A stretch of 27,361 nt of DNA from CAZFAP01 sp964516325 (GTDB lineage: Bacteria; Auribacterota; JABMQX01), in assembly GCA_964516325.1 (NCBI GenBank), contig CAZFAP010000050.1, positions 1 through 27,361 of the forward strand, read 5' to 3'. Under the pieces are notes generated by a model. The model worked only from the letters and a program-made list of their open reading frames with translations. It made no database searches and was not told where the DNA came from. Positions 16,670 through 24,917 of this stretch are shown piece after piece. Positions within the stretch are counted from its first letter, which is position 1. Every line of letters starts with the position of its first letter. Made by a program: the position numbers and the translations under genes.

Positions 16670-16776
16670 TGCTTCATATCGCTCACGACGGGCGCCGGAA
16701 TCCAGCGTGGCAGACCGACCTGACGCAAGGACCCGCCCGAGCTGCTGCCTGGGTAGTAGTTTCACGGTATATCTGT

Positions 16777-16782
16777 TAGAAT
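16777..16782 (+). promoter_or_regulatory. Possible -10 box of the GH116 operon
   Basis: TAGAAT (five of six matches to TATAAT) lies 50 bases before the GH116 ATG in the 163-bp gap after the beta-helix gene. No convincing -35 box is spaced correctly. The same hexamer occurs upstream of the giant gene at 7036-7041, which may be chance. Confidence 0.2.
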
Positions 16783-16820
16783 CCGCCTCTGATGATTCGA
16801 CAGCTCCAAAATCAGACGAC

Positions 16821-16826
16821 GGAGGG
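16821..16826 (+). promoter_or_regulatory. Ribosome binding site that fixes the GH116 gene start
   Basis: GGAGGG lies 6 bases before ATG at 16833. The frame stays open upstream to 16707, but those residues are non-hydrophobic and would hide the signal peptide. Confidence 0.75.
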
Positions 16827-16832
16827 TTGAGC

Positions 16833-19800
16833 ATGAGACAAAAAGCAATTGGCATGATCCTGGCCGCCCTTTTCTGTTTGGCGAGCAACTCGCCCAGCAC
16901 AGAGGTTTTGAAGCTGGCCGAAATCCGATGGGATTTTGAGAAGGGGGACCTCCAGGGATGGAGCCAGACGGGAAACCTTGCGAAGCACCCCACGAACAAA
17001 AGCGATGACAGGCACATGGGCAACTTCAACAAGCAAGGGCGGTACTTCATCGGCACGTGCGAGCTGACGACTCCGGGAACCGCTTACAACGACGATTTGA
17101 CCGGTGAGCTGAAGTCGCCGCAATTCTTAATTGACCAGCCAGCGGTCTCCTTGCTGGTTGGCGGTGGAAGCAGCGAAAACGTCTGTGTCGCGCTCTGCGA
17201 TGCCAAGACGGGGGAGCAACTGGTGTTTGCCCGTGGCGGCGATGCCGAGGCTATGAGGCGGATCATCTGGGACCTGAGCAAGCTCCAGGGGCGAACCGCC
17301 TTCTTCAAAATCGTGGATTCGGCGAAAGGCGGATGGGGGCATATCAACGTGGACGACATTCATCCCGTCACGAAGGAGGAGATTGAGGCTGCCCGCCGAG
17401 CCGAAGAGGAGAAGAGGGAAGCGGCCAAGCGGAAGATCGCGCGGCTGCTCGAGAATGCTTTCCAGTCGGAGAGGAAAGTCTATTCGGGGAAGGAGCTCCA
17501 TGCTCTGGGCATGCCTCTGGGGCCAATCGGCGGCGGATCAATGTATCTCCGGGGAACGGGGGAGCTGTACCGCTGGGAAATCTTCAATAACATGAATTCG
17601 GCGGCGTACATCCCGGATCAATTCTTCGCCATCCGGGCGAAGCCAGCAGGAGGCGAGGCGGTCACGCGAGTTCTCCGCTATTACGACGGGAAGGAGCCGG
17701 GGGTGAAGGACATCCGGTTTGTGGGCGAGTTCCCGATCGCGTACCTGGAGTATGTCGAACCCGCACTTCCCGTGAAGGTCTCCATGACGGCTTTCTCGCC
17801 GTTCATCCCAACGAATGCGCAGGATTCCGCGATACCGGTCATCTTCTTCAGCATTACGGTCAACAATGAGTCGCAGGAGAAGGTTGCGGTTTCCCTAATC
17901 GGCGCTCTTCAGAACGCGGTGGGCTACGATGGCAAATCGAGGTACGAAGGCGCCTCGTGGGAAGGGTACGGCGGGAATGCGAACTACCTTTTCCCAGGCG
18001 GTGAAAACGCGTACCTTGTTTTCATGGCGAAAGAGGGATCGCGGGCGAACATGGGCTTTGCCATGGGTGGCAAGGGAGCCATCGCCAACCCCCAGTGGGC
18101 GGATGCGAGATCGCTCCTTGACGACTTCGCGCGGACAGGTTCTCTGGGTGCCTCAGCCAGCGGCCCGAGCGAAAAGGGCACGACGTGGAACGCCGCTCTG
18201 GGGTCCGCCTTCGAGCTGGCGCCGGGCGAACGAACCGACGTCGGGTTCGCCATTTTATGGTACTTCCCCGGACGGCTTGGAGTGGGCAACATGTATGAGA
18301 ACTGGTTCACCAGCGGGATTGACATTGCGACACGCCTGCTGAATGCGGGTCGGCTCTCCGAGGACACCGTCCTCTTCCACGACACGCTCTTCGACACGAC
18401 GCTCCCGTACTACGTGGTCGAGCGGCTGAGCAGCCAGATGTCCTCGCCGTGCACGCAGTTGTGCATGTGGCTAAAAGATAATAGCTTCTTCGGTTTTGAA
18501 GGGCTGAACGCCGACGGGACCGGCTGCTGCCCGATGAACTGCAATCACGTGTGGAATTACGAGCAGACGCTCGCGAGGCTTTTCCCCGAGATCGAGAGGC
18601 GGATGCGCGTCATTGACCTCGAGCATCAGATGGAGGACAACGGGGCGGTTCATCACCGCGTGGAGTATCCGCTGAAGGGCCGAGTCACGGGACCGGGCGC
18701 GGTGTGCGATGGGCAGGCAAGCACCATCTCGAAAACATATCGAGAACATCTCATGTCTGCGGACGATTCGTTCCTCAAGCAGATGTGGCCGAAGGCGAAG
18801 AAGGCGATGGATTTCATGATCGCCTTCTGGGATGGACCCGATGAGGACGGCGTCATGCGCGGAAAGCAGTTCAACACGTATGACACGTCCATTTCCGGCC
18901 CGAACACATTCACGGGCACTCAGTATCTGGCTGCGCTGCGCGCCGCGGAGGAGATGGCGAAGGAGATGGGCGAGGAGGAGGCCGCAAAACGGTACCGTTC
19001 GATCTTCGAAAAGGGGAGCAAGTGGGTCGGTGAGCATCTCTTCAACGGCGAATATTTTGTGCAGGAGTGGCCACAGGCTAACCCGGACCACGACTACGGC
19101 TTGGGATGCCATGCGGACCAGTTGATGGGACAGTGGTGGGCGAGCCAGTTGGACCTCGCGTGCGTTTTGCCGAGACACCAGGTGAGATCCTCGCTTCAGT
19201 TCATTTTTAAATACGACTTTATCCCTGATTTCTCAGCGTTCGAATACTCCCTCGGACACCGCACCTTCGTCTGGGACGCCGGAGCGGGATTGATCTGCTG
19301 CACATGGCCCAGAGGGGGAAAACCGAAGACCATTATTTTGTACGCCGAGGAAGTCTGGACAGGGATCGAGTACGAGGTCGCTGCCATGATGATCAACGAG
19401 GGGATGATTAACGAAGCGCTCGCAATCGTCCGCACCGTTCACGACCGCTACACGAACGGAACACGCAATCCCTGGAACGAAATTGAATGCGGCGACCATT
19501 ACGCGAGAGCCATGAGCAGTTGGTCGGTGTTGCTGGCGGCTCAGGGCTTCAAATACCACGGTCCGAAAGGCATCGTCGGGTTCGCTCCAAAGCTTCAGGA
19601 GAAGAATTTCAGGAGCTTCTTCTCAACGGCGGAGGGATGGGGGAGCTTCTCGCAGAAAAGGGGAGGGAATACCCAGACGAATCTCATCGAGCTGAAGTAT
19701 GGGGCGCTGAGGCTCAAGCAGCTCGAACTGGAAGTTCCCTCGGCAAGCCTCCGCGACGTGAAACTGGAACTCAGCGGCAAAGATTTCCCGTTCGACCGGA

Positions 19801-19889
19801 AAATCTCCGATAGTCGTTTGGTCATAACGTTCCCCGGTCCCTTGAACCTCAAGCCGGGCAGCTCGATCAAGGTGACGGCGGGCTGGTAA
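16833..19889 (+). CDS. Secreted GH116-family (GBA2-like) glycoside hydrolase
   Basis: A 1018-residue protein with a signal peptide (residues ~1-20). Residues ~28-175 form a beta-sandwich (IRWDFEKGDLQGWSQTGN to GGWGHINVDDIHP) of the type found beside glycosidases. A charged helix (~180-210) leads into a GH116 N-terminal domain (~212-520; YSGKELHALGMPLGPIGGGS, RWEIFNNMNS). The alpha-helical catalytic domain (~530-930) contains FEGLN (Glu556) and CNHVWNYE (His572), then FNTYDT (Asp684) and GLGCHADQLMGQWW. By comparison from memory with human GBA2 and a Thermoanaerobacterium GH116, Glu556 aligns with the nucleophile and Asp684 with the acid/base; the Glu is less certain. The family includes beta-glucosidases, beta-xylosidases and glucosylceramidases. 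A C-terminal beta-domain (~930-1018) follows. It heads a probable operon with the dehydrogenase 42 bases downstream. Confidence 0.88.
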   Translation: MRQKAIGMILAALFCLASNSPSTEVLKLAEIRWDFEKGDLQGWSQTGNLAKHPTNKSDDRHMGNFNKQGRYFIGTCELTTPGTAYNDDLTGELKSPQFLIDQPAVSLLVGGGSSENVCVALCDAKTGEQLVFARGGDAEAMRRIIWDLSKLQGRTAFFKIVDSAKGGWGHINVDDIHPVTKEEIEAARRAEEEKREAAKRKIARLLENAFQSERKVYSGKELHALGMPLGPIGGGSMYLRGTGELYRWEIFNNMNSAAYIPDQFFAIRAKPAGGEAVTRVLRYYDGKEPGVKDIRFVGEFPIAYLEYVEPALPVKVSMTAFSPFIPTNAQDSAIPVIFFSITVNNESQEKVAVSLIGALQNAVGYDGKSRYEGASWEGYGGNANYLFPGGENAYLVFMAKEGSRANMGFAMGGKGAIANPQWADARSLLDDFARTGSLGASASGPSEKGTTWNAALGSAFELAPGERTDVGFAILWYFPGRLGVGNMYENWFTSGIDIATRLLNAGRLSEDTVLFHDTLFDTTLPYYVVERLSSQMSSPCTQLCMWLKDNSFFGFEGLNADGTGCCPMNCNHVWNYEQTLARLFPEIERRMRVIDLEHQMEDNGAVHHRVEYPLKGRVTGPGAVCDGQASTISKTYREHLMSADDSFLKQMWPKAKKAMDFMIAFWDGPDEDGVMRGKQFNTYDTSISGPNTFTGTQYLAALRAAEEMAKEMGEEEAAKRYRSIFEKGSKWVGEHLFNGEYFVQEWPQANPDHDYGLGCHADQLMGQWWASQLDLACVLPRHQVRSSLQFIFKYDFIPDFSAFEYSLGHRTFVWDAGAGLICCTWPRGGKPKTIILYAEEVWTGIEYEVAAMMINEGMINEALAIVRTVHDRYTNGTRNPWNEIECGDHYARAMSSWSVLLAAQGFKYHGPKGIVGFAPKLQEKNFRSFFSTAEGWGSFSQKRGGNTQTNLIELKYGALRLKQLELEVPSASLRDVKLELSGKDFPFDRKISDSRLVITFPGPLNLKPGSSIKVTAGW

Positions 19890-19931
19890 AGCTCCAAACG
19901 ACGACCCGGATGGCTGTCCTCACTTAGGGTG

Positions 19932-21053
19932 ATGAGCGTGCGAAGAAGAGTTGCGGTCTTGACGCAGTTCAACTCGACCCTTGAGATAAGGGAGGAGGAG
20001 ATAACGCCGCTCAAATTGGGAGAGGCGCTCGTCAAGCTCGAGGCGTCGGGCGTGTGCGGGTCGGACGTCCACATGTGGAAAGGAAAAGATCCGCGAACGC
20101 CGCTCCCGCTTGTTCTCGGACACGAGGGGGTAGGAACGGTCGTGGAGGTACGTGGCTCAAAGACCGACATCTTTGGCGGCAAAATCGAAGAAGGCGATTC
20201 GATCATCTGGGACAGGGGCATTACGTGTGGTCGCTGCTATTACTGCACGGTCCGCAAAGAGCCATCGCTGTGCCCCAAGCGGCAGGTCTATGGAATTGTC
20301 AGGGACGGTTGTTATGCCACGCACATGACGCTTTTGCCGCAAACGAAGACTATAAGGCTTGAATCGTTACTGGGAACGGAGGATGAGAGGCACAAAGAAC
20401 ATACGATAGACCCGGCGATACTCGTCGCCGCCGCATGCTCTGGAGCGACAGCAGCTCATACGATCGAGCTACTTCCCATCCGCCCGGGCGACGTCATTTT
20501 CATACAGGGGCCCGGGCCCCTTGGGCTCTTCTGCCTGGCATTTGCCTTCGTAAAGGGAGCAACTAAAGCGGCCGTTATCGGCACGAGAGCCGACGCGCCG
20601 CGGCTTCATCTATCGAAGGAGTTCGGTGCGGTGCGAACTTTCGTGGTGGAAGATTCGTCCGCTGACGACCGCAAGAAGGAAATCCTGGGTATGACGAGCG
20701 GAATCGGTGCGAGCGTGGTCATAGACTGCACGGGAACGCCCGCCTCCCTCAACGAAGGTCTCCGGCTGACGGCCCCCGGCGGAACCTATTCTCTCCCCGG
20801 CATTGCGACACCCGTCGGCGAAGTCCCCTTGCGGCTATACGAGGATGTGGCGAGGAAGAACGTTCGGATTCAGGGAGTCTGGGTGAGCGATACGTCTCAT
20901 CTCTTCCAGGCGGTGCGGCTCGTCCTGAGCAAGCGATTTCCATTGGACAAGCTGGTGACGCACCGTTTCCCATTGGAGCAAGTCATGGACGCGCTGACGG
21001 TCGTCGAGAGCAAAGAGGCGATCAAGGCTGTTCTCGTGCCGGGCGAAGGATGA
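19932..21053 (+). CDS. Zinc-dependent medium-chain alcohol (polyol/sugar) dehydrogenase
   Basis: A 373-residue medium-chain dehydrogenase/reductase without a signal peptide, so cytoplasmic. Catalytic-zinc residues are Cys42 (GVCGSD) and His64-Glu65 (GHEGVG). The structural zinc site is Cys99, Cys102, Cys105 and Cys114. The Rossmann motif is GPGPLG, in FIQGPGPLGLFCLAFA. It should oxidise an alcohol or polyol with NAD(P)+. The closest groups by feel are sorbitol and threonine dehydrogenase-like enzymes, but the substrate is open. The start is uncertain: GTG 19929, ATG 19932 and GTG 19938 are all possible, and only AGGG at 19926-19929 resembles a ribosome site, which best suits 19938. Following the glycosidase by about 42 bases and preceding a flavoprotein by 100 bases, it may oxidise the sugar or aglycone released by GH116. 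Confidence 0.88.
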   Translation: MSVRRRVAVLTQFNSTLEIREEEITPLKLGEALVKLEASGVCGSDVHMWKGKDPRTPLPLVLGHEGVGTVVEVRGSKTDIFGGKIEEGDSIIWDRGITCGRCYYCTVRKEPSLCPKRQVYGIVRDGCYATHMTLLPQTKTIRLESLLGTEDERHKEHTIDPAILVAAACSGATAAHTIELLPIRPGDVIFIQGPGPLGLFCLAFAFVKGATKAAVIGTRADAPRLHLSKEFGAVRTFVVEDSSADDRKKEILGMTSGIGASVVIDCTGTPASLNEGLRLTAPGGTYSLPGIATPVGEVPLRLYEDVARKNVRIQGVWVSDTSHLFQAVRLVLSKRFPLDKLVTHRFPLEQVMDALTVVESKEAIKAVLVPGEG

Positions 21054-21153
21054 GACGGTCCTACTGACCGACAGGAAGCCGTGTGAATCACTTTTTCGCC
21101 GGATTACGAATGAAGCACCCGGCGCTTGGGACTGACCATAAGAAAGACAAACA

Positions 21154-22980
21154 ATGAAACTCGAACGATGCGACGTTCTCGTGGTTGGAGGTGGAGGAGC
21201 GGGGCTGAGAGCCGCCATCGAGGCTGACACCCACGGAGCAAACGTAATCTTGCTGACAAAGGGAAAGCTCGGTGCCAGCGGCGTAACAGCCACCGCCTGT
21301 TCCGACCGCATGGCGTTTCACGTAACGCTTCCGCAGACGGAACCGGGCGGTCCAGACAACTGGAGGTATCACGCCGACGACATTTACGTGATTGGTGGGT
21401 ACGTTTCGGATTACGACCTCGCCGAAATCCTTGCCCGAAACGGCGCCGACGCGTTCTCTTTCCTCGACGCTCTGGGCGTTCCCTTTGTGCGGAAGGACGG
21501 AAAGCCCGACCAATTCGTCACCGACGGGTCGAAGTACGCCCGTGCCTGCTACACGGGACCGCGAACCGCAAATGAGATCGAGGCGGCATTGGTGCGACAG
21601 CTCGGATACACGGGCGTGCGCGTGCTCGAACACTCGATGGCGGCGGAACTGATCCTCGACGACAAAACGAATGCCGTGATGGGCGCCCTGTCCTTCGACA
21701 CGATTTCGGGAGAGTTCTTTGCTATGGAGGCGCGCTCGACGATCCTGGCAACGGGCGGCGCCGGATCGGCCTTCAAGGTGAACGTGTATCCGGAAGGGAT
21801 GACCGGGGACGGCTATTCCCTCGCCTACCGGGCTGGCGCGGAGCTGGTCAACATGGAGTTCATTCAGATAGGTCTCTCGTCGCTGAAGACGAAGCTCGCG
21901 TGCTCAGGAAGCCTTCTGCGCGCCGTCCCGCGGCTTGTAACGGAGGACGGAAAGGAATTCCTCGCGAGCTATTTTCCTCCAGGGACGAGTCCGCTTGAGA
22001 TTCAGTCCACAGTCTTCCGAAAGGGAGCGAGCTGGCCCGTTTCGCAAAGGGAGTCTTCGCGGATTCTTGACATTGCGGTCGCGCGAGAATTAGCCCGCGG
22101 CAGACGAGTCTTCCTCGACTACCGCGCCAATCCGAGCGGATTCGACTTCAACTTACTCCCGGAAGATATAAGGAAGCGGTACGAGACCGAGGTGAAAACA
22201 GGCATCCGCGAAAAGTTCCGAAACGAATCGCCATTTCAAAGGCTGCGGGAGATCAATCCGGATTCCATCGCGTGGCTGAAGGAGCACGGTGTGCACCTGC
22301 AGAGAGGGGACATGATTGAGGTGGCGCCGGCGGTTCAGCATTTTCAGGGAGGAGTCAAGATTAACGGGCGAGCCGAGACGAGCGTGCGAGGTCTCTATGC
22401 CGCGGGGGAATGCGCCGGCGGACAGCACGGAGCCAACCGACCGGGAGGAAATGCACTTCTCGACTGTCAGGTCTTCGGCAAAATCGCGGGCGAAATTGCC
22501 GCGCACGACGCGAAGGCGCGGCGCTCACCGAAGCTCACTCAAGAACTCGCTGCGCGATGCCTCGAATCCCTCGAAAAAACACTCGAGAAGGATGGCGCCC
22601 TTGCGGCGTCGCGCGTTCGAGATACCGTGCAGAACGTGCTCTCGTCGGCAGCGGGGGTGATTCGGACGGAGGAGCGGCTGACCAACGCGCTCGTCGAGGT
22701 GGACGAACTCTCCCACGCCGGGGTGAGGGTTGACGAGAGAGGAATACCCGTTGCGCTCGAAACTCTCGGCATTCTCGACACGGCAACAATGATTATCGGC
22801 GCCGCTCTGCGCCGGAGAGAGAGCCGCGGTCCCCACCTCTTCTTCGAGTCCCCCGACTCGCTGAAGACTCTCCCCATTGACGAACAGAATTGTCGCCACT
22901 ACATCGTGATCTCTCGACAGGACGGCGAAATGGCCTTCGAGAAAAGGCAGCCTGTGCCGAAGCCAGACAGTCGCTCCTGA
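21154..22980 (+). CDS. FAD-dependent fumarate reductase / succinate dehydrogenase-like flavoprotein, divergent
   Basis: A 608-residue cytoplasmic flavoprotein of the SdhA/FrdA/NadB superfamily. The FAD-binding N-terminus has VLVVGGGGAGLRAAIEA (from residue 8). Later flavin motifs are ILATGGAGSAF, GLYAAGECAGG (413-423) and GANRPGGNALLD (426-437). His396, in APAVQHFQGGVKI, matches the His of the HxxxGG region. It differs from true succinate dehydrogenases: the HPTG stretch is replaced by FIQIGLSS, and the region that carries the covalent-FAD His in SdhA reads SGVTATACS. No iron-sulfur or membrane-anchor subunit gene follows. The reaction is therefore unknown; related soluble enzymes include L-aspartate oxidase, fumarate reductase and other 2-enoate or hydroxy-acid redox enzymes. 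The ribosome site is weak (AAGAAAG). It is the last gene of the GH116 operon and converges on glmS with a 32-bp gap. Confidence 0.85.
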   Translation: MKLERCDVLVVGGGGAGLRAAIEADTHGANVILLTKGKLGASGVTATACSDRMAFHVTLPQTEPGGPDNWRYHADDIYVIGGYVSDYDLAEILARNGADAFSFLDALGVPFVRKDGKPDQFVTDGSKYARACYTGPRTANEIEAALVRQLGYTGVRVLEHSMAAELILDDKTNAVMGALSFDTISGEFFAMEARSTILATGGAGSAFKVNVYPEGMTGDGYSLAYRAGAELVNMEFIQIGLSSLKTKLACSGSLLRAVPRLVTEDGKEFLASYFPPGTSPLEIQSTVFRKGASWPVSQRESSRILDIAVARELARGRRVFLDYRANPSGFDFNLLPEDIRKRYETEVKTGIREKFRNESPFQRLREINPDSIAWLKEHGVHLQRGDMIEVAPAVQHFQGGVKINGRAETSVRGLYAAGECAGGQHGANRPGGNALLDCQVFGKIAGEIAAHDAKARRSPKLTQELAARCLESLEKTLEKDGALAASRVRDTVQNVLSSAAGVIRTEERLTNALVEVDELSHAGVRVDERGIPVALETLGILDTATMIIGAALRRRESRGPHLFFESPDSLKTLPIDEQNCRHYIVISRQDGEMAFEKRQPVPKPDSRS

Positions 22981-23012
22981 TTTGCAGACCGAGGGAATCG
23001 CCAGGACGAAGC

Positions 23013-24839
23013 TCACTCCACGGTAACGCTTTTGGCGAGGTTGCGGGGCCTGTCCACATCGCATCCCCTCTTCACAGCGATGTAGTACGCCAGGAGCTGA
23101 AGCGGAATCACCGTCAGCATCGGGGAAAACCGATCCGAGCACGGCGGAACGTAGAGCACCTCGTCCGCGCATTTCGTGATTTCCGTGTCGCCCTCCGTCG
23201 CTATGGCAATGACTCTCCCTTTCCTCGCCCTGACCTCACAGATATTGCTCACGATCTTCCGATAGACGGGACTCTGCGGGGCGATGCAGACGGTGGGAGT
23301 CTGCTCATCAACCAAAGCGATTGGACCGTGCTTGAATTCCCCAGCGGGGTAGCCGGTGGCGTGAATGTAAGAAATTTCCTTGAGCTTCAGGGCGCCTTCG
23401 AGTGCGACGGGGTAATTATACCCCCGTCCGAGGAACATGAAATTCGGAACCCCGGCATACTTGTCCGCCAGCGCCTCGATCGGTTCGGTCCCGGCGAGAA
23501 TGCTCCGCATCTTATCAGGGATTCCCCGCAACTCCCCGGTCATCTCTTGTCGCAGCTCGTCTTCGATCGTCCACTTGACGCCGCCCAGATAGACCGTCAG
23601 CAGCGCCAGCGCCATGAGTTGAGCGGTGAAAGCCTTCGTGGAGGCGACACCGATCTCTGTACCCGCGTGGATGTATATGACTCCGTCGGACTCGCGCGCG
23701 ATGGAACTCCCCATTACATTGCATATCGAGAGCACCTTCAGGAACTTGCTTTTCGCCTTGCGCAGGCCTTCGAGCGTGTCCGCAGTCTCGCCGGACTGGG
23801 AGATGGCGACGATCAACGTGTCGCCGCCAGCAACGGGGTTTCGATACCGGAACTCCGACGAGATGTCCGCCTCCGTGTGGAGGCGAACGTGTTCCTCGAG
23901 GAGGAGCTTGCCGATGAGACCGGCATGCCAGGAGGTTCCACACGCCAGGATGATGACCTTGCCCAGATTGGCGAGTTCGTGCTTGGTCAACCCGATGTTC
24001 TCAAAAGTGATCTCGCCCGATGGCGACAGGCGCCTGTTCAAGGCCGCCTCCAGGATGGAGGGCTGCTCGTGGATTTCCTTGAGCATGTAATAGTCATACC
24101 CTCCCTTGTCGAGGAGGTCGGTCTCCCATTCGACCTTCTTGATTTCCGGCGCGACCTTCTCGCCCTGAAGAGTCCATATGTTGACGGAATCCCGGGTAAT
24201 CGCTGCGACCTGTCCATCCTTCAAATAGACGACATTCTTCGTGTGAGGGAGAATGGCGGGGATGTCGGAGGCGATGAAATTCTCGCCGTTTCCGAGGCCA
24301 ATAACGAGGGGCGAGCCATGCTTCGCGACGACCATGGTATCCGGGCAAGATTCGGCGATGACCGCTATGGCGTACGCTCCATCGAGCACTTTCGCAGCCG
24401 TCGTTACCGCCTGCATCAGGTCGCCCTTGAAATGCTTTTCGATAAGGTGAGGGATGACCTCCGTGTCGGTGTCGGAAGCAAAGACGTGCCCTTCTTTCTG
24501 AAGCTCCTGCTTGATCTCGGCATAATTCTCAATGATGCCGTTGTGAACCACGGCAATGGCGGACTCGCAGTCGGTGTGGGGGTGGGCATTTTGCTCGTTG
24601 GGGTCGCCGTGCGTGGCCCATCGAGTATGCCCGATGCCGATGTTGCCGCCGAGAGGGTTCAACCGAAGGCTCTCATTGAGCATTCGCAGCTTCCCCTGCC
24701 TCTTTCTGACCAAAAGCTCGCCGTCGAGAATGCTGGCGATCCCCGCGGAATCATACCCTCGGTACTCTAACCGCTCCAGGCCAACAAGAAGAACCGAATC
24801 AATGTGCTTACTCCCTACGTACCCGACGATTCCACACAT
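23013..24839 (-). CDS. glmS: Glutamine-fructose-6-phosphate aminotransferase (isomerizing)
   Basis: GlmS makes glucosamine-6-phosphate from fructose-6-phosphate and glutamine, the first step toward UDP-GlcNAc and cell-wall precursors. The frame can open at GTG 24854, but ATG 24839 is chosen: it gives MCGIVGYVG, whose Cys2 becomes the N-terminal nucleophile once Met is removed, and GGAGG lies 8 bases ahead. That gives 608 residues, close to the E. coli protein (609). The glutaminase domain (~1-240) has HTRWATHG and VVHNGIIENY. The two SIS domains (~290-608) have ACGTSWHAG, SQSGETADT, LGRGYNYPVALEGALKLKE and the C-terminal RPRNLAKSVTVE. It lies 78 bases downstream of the HAD-YvcK fusion gene and is probably co-transcribed with it. 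That gap shows no recognisable glmS ribozyme. Confidence 0.98.
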   Translation of the reverse strand: MCGIVGYVGSKHIDSVLLVGLERLEYRGYDSAGIASILDGELLVRKRQGKLRMLNESLRLNPLGGNIGIGHTRWATHGDPNEQNAHPHTDCESAIAVVHNGIIENYAEIKQELQKEGHVFASDTDTEVIPHLIEKHFKGDLMQAVTTAAKVLDGAYAIAVIAESCPDTMVVAKHGSPLVIGLGNGENFIASDIPAILPHTKNVVYLKDGQVAAITRDSVNIWTLQGEKVAPEIKKVEWETDLLDKGGYDYYMLKEIHEQPSILEAALNRRLSPSGEITFENIGLTKHELANLGKVIILACGTSWHAGLIGKLLLEEHVRLHTEADISSEFRYRNPVAGGDTLIVAISQSGETADTLEGLRKAKSKFLKVLSICNVMGSSIARESDGVIYIHAGTEIGVASTKAFTAQLMALALLTVYLGGVKWTIEDELRQEMTGELRGIPDKMRSILAGTEPIEALADKYAGVPNFMFLGRGYNYPVALEGALKLKEISYIHATGYPAGEFKHGPIALVDEQTPTVCIAPQSPVYRKIVSNICEVRARKGRVIAIATEGDTEITKCADEVLYVPPCSDRFSPMLTVIPLQLLAYYIAVKRGCDVDRPRNLAKSVTVE

Positions 24840-24847
24840 CTGGCATA

Positions 24848-24852
24848 CCTCC
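24848..24852 (-). promoter_or_regulatory. Ribosome binding site that fixes the glmS start
   Basis: GGAGG on the minus strand lies 8 bases before ATG 24839. It overlaps the alternative GTG at 24854, which therefore cannot use it. This supports the start that exposes the catalytic cysteine. Confidence 0.85.
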
Positions 24853-24901
24853 ACACGACATGATTAAGGACCGCAAGGCTTGAAAAAGGAACGAGCGACA
24901 G

Positions 24902-24915
24902 TGGGGTTCGCCCCA
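24902..24915 (-). terminator. Tetraloop hairpin between the HAD-YvcK gene and glmS, possible attenuator
   Basis: TGGGG (24902-24906) and CCCCA (24911-24915) are perfectly complementary around TTCG (CGAA in the minus-strand transcript). The hairpin begins two bases after the HAD-YvcK stop. A T-rich run (TTCCTTTTT on the minus strand) lies roughly 15 bases further on, too far for a classic terminator. It might cause partial termination or processing before glmS. Confidence 0.35.
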
Positions 24916-24917
24916 AT

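Noticed and set aside
22890..24770. Plus-strand open frame of 626 codons opposite glmS
   Set aside because: glmS is unmistakable on the minus strand. The plus product has no recognisable motif and overlaps the end of the flavoprotein gene.
24840..24917. glmS ribozyme or riboswitch upstream of glmS
   Set aside because: The gap is only 78 bases, and apart from one small hairpin I see no arrangement like the ribozyme core.
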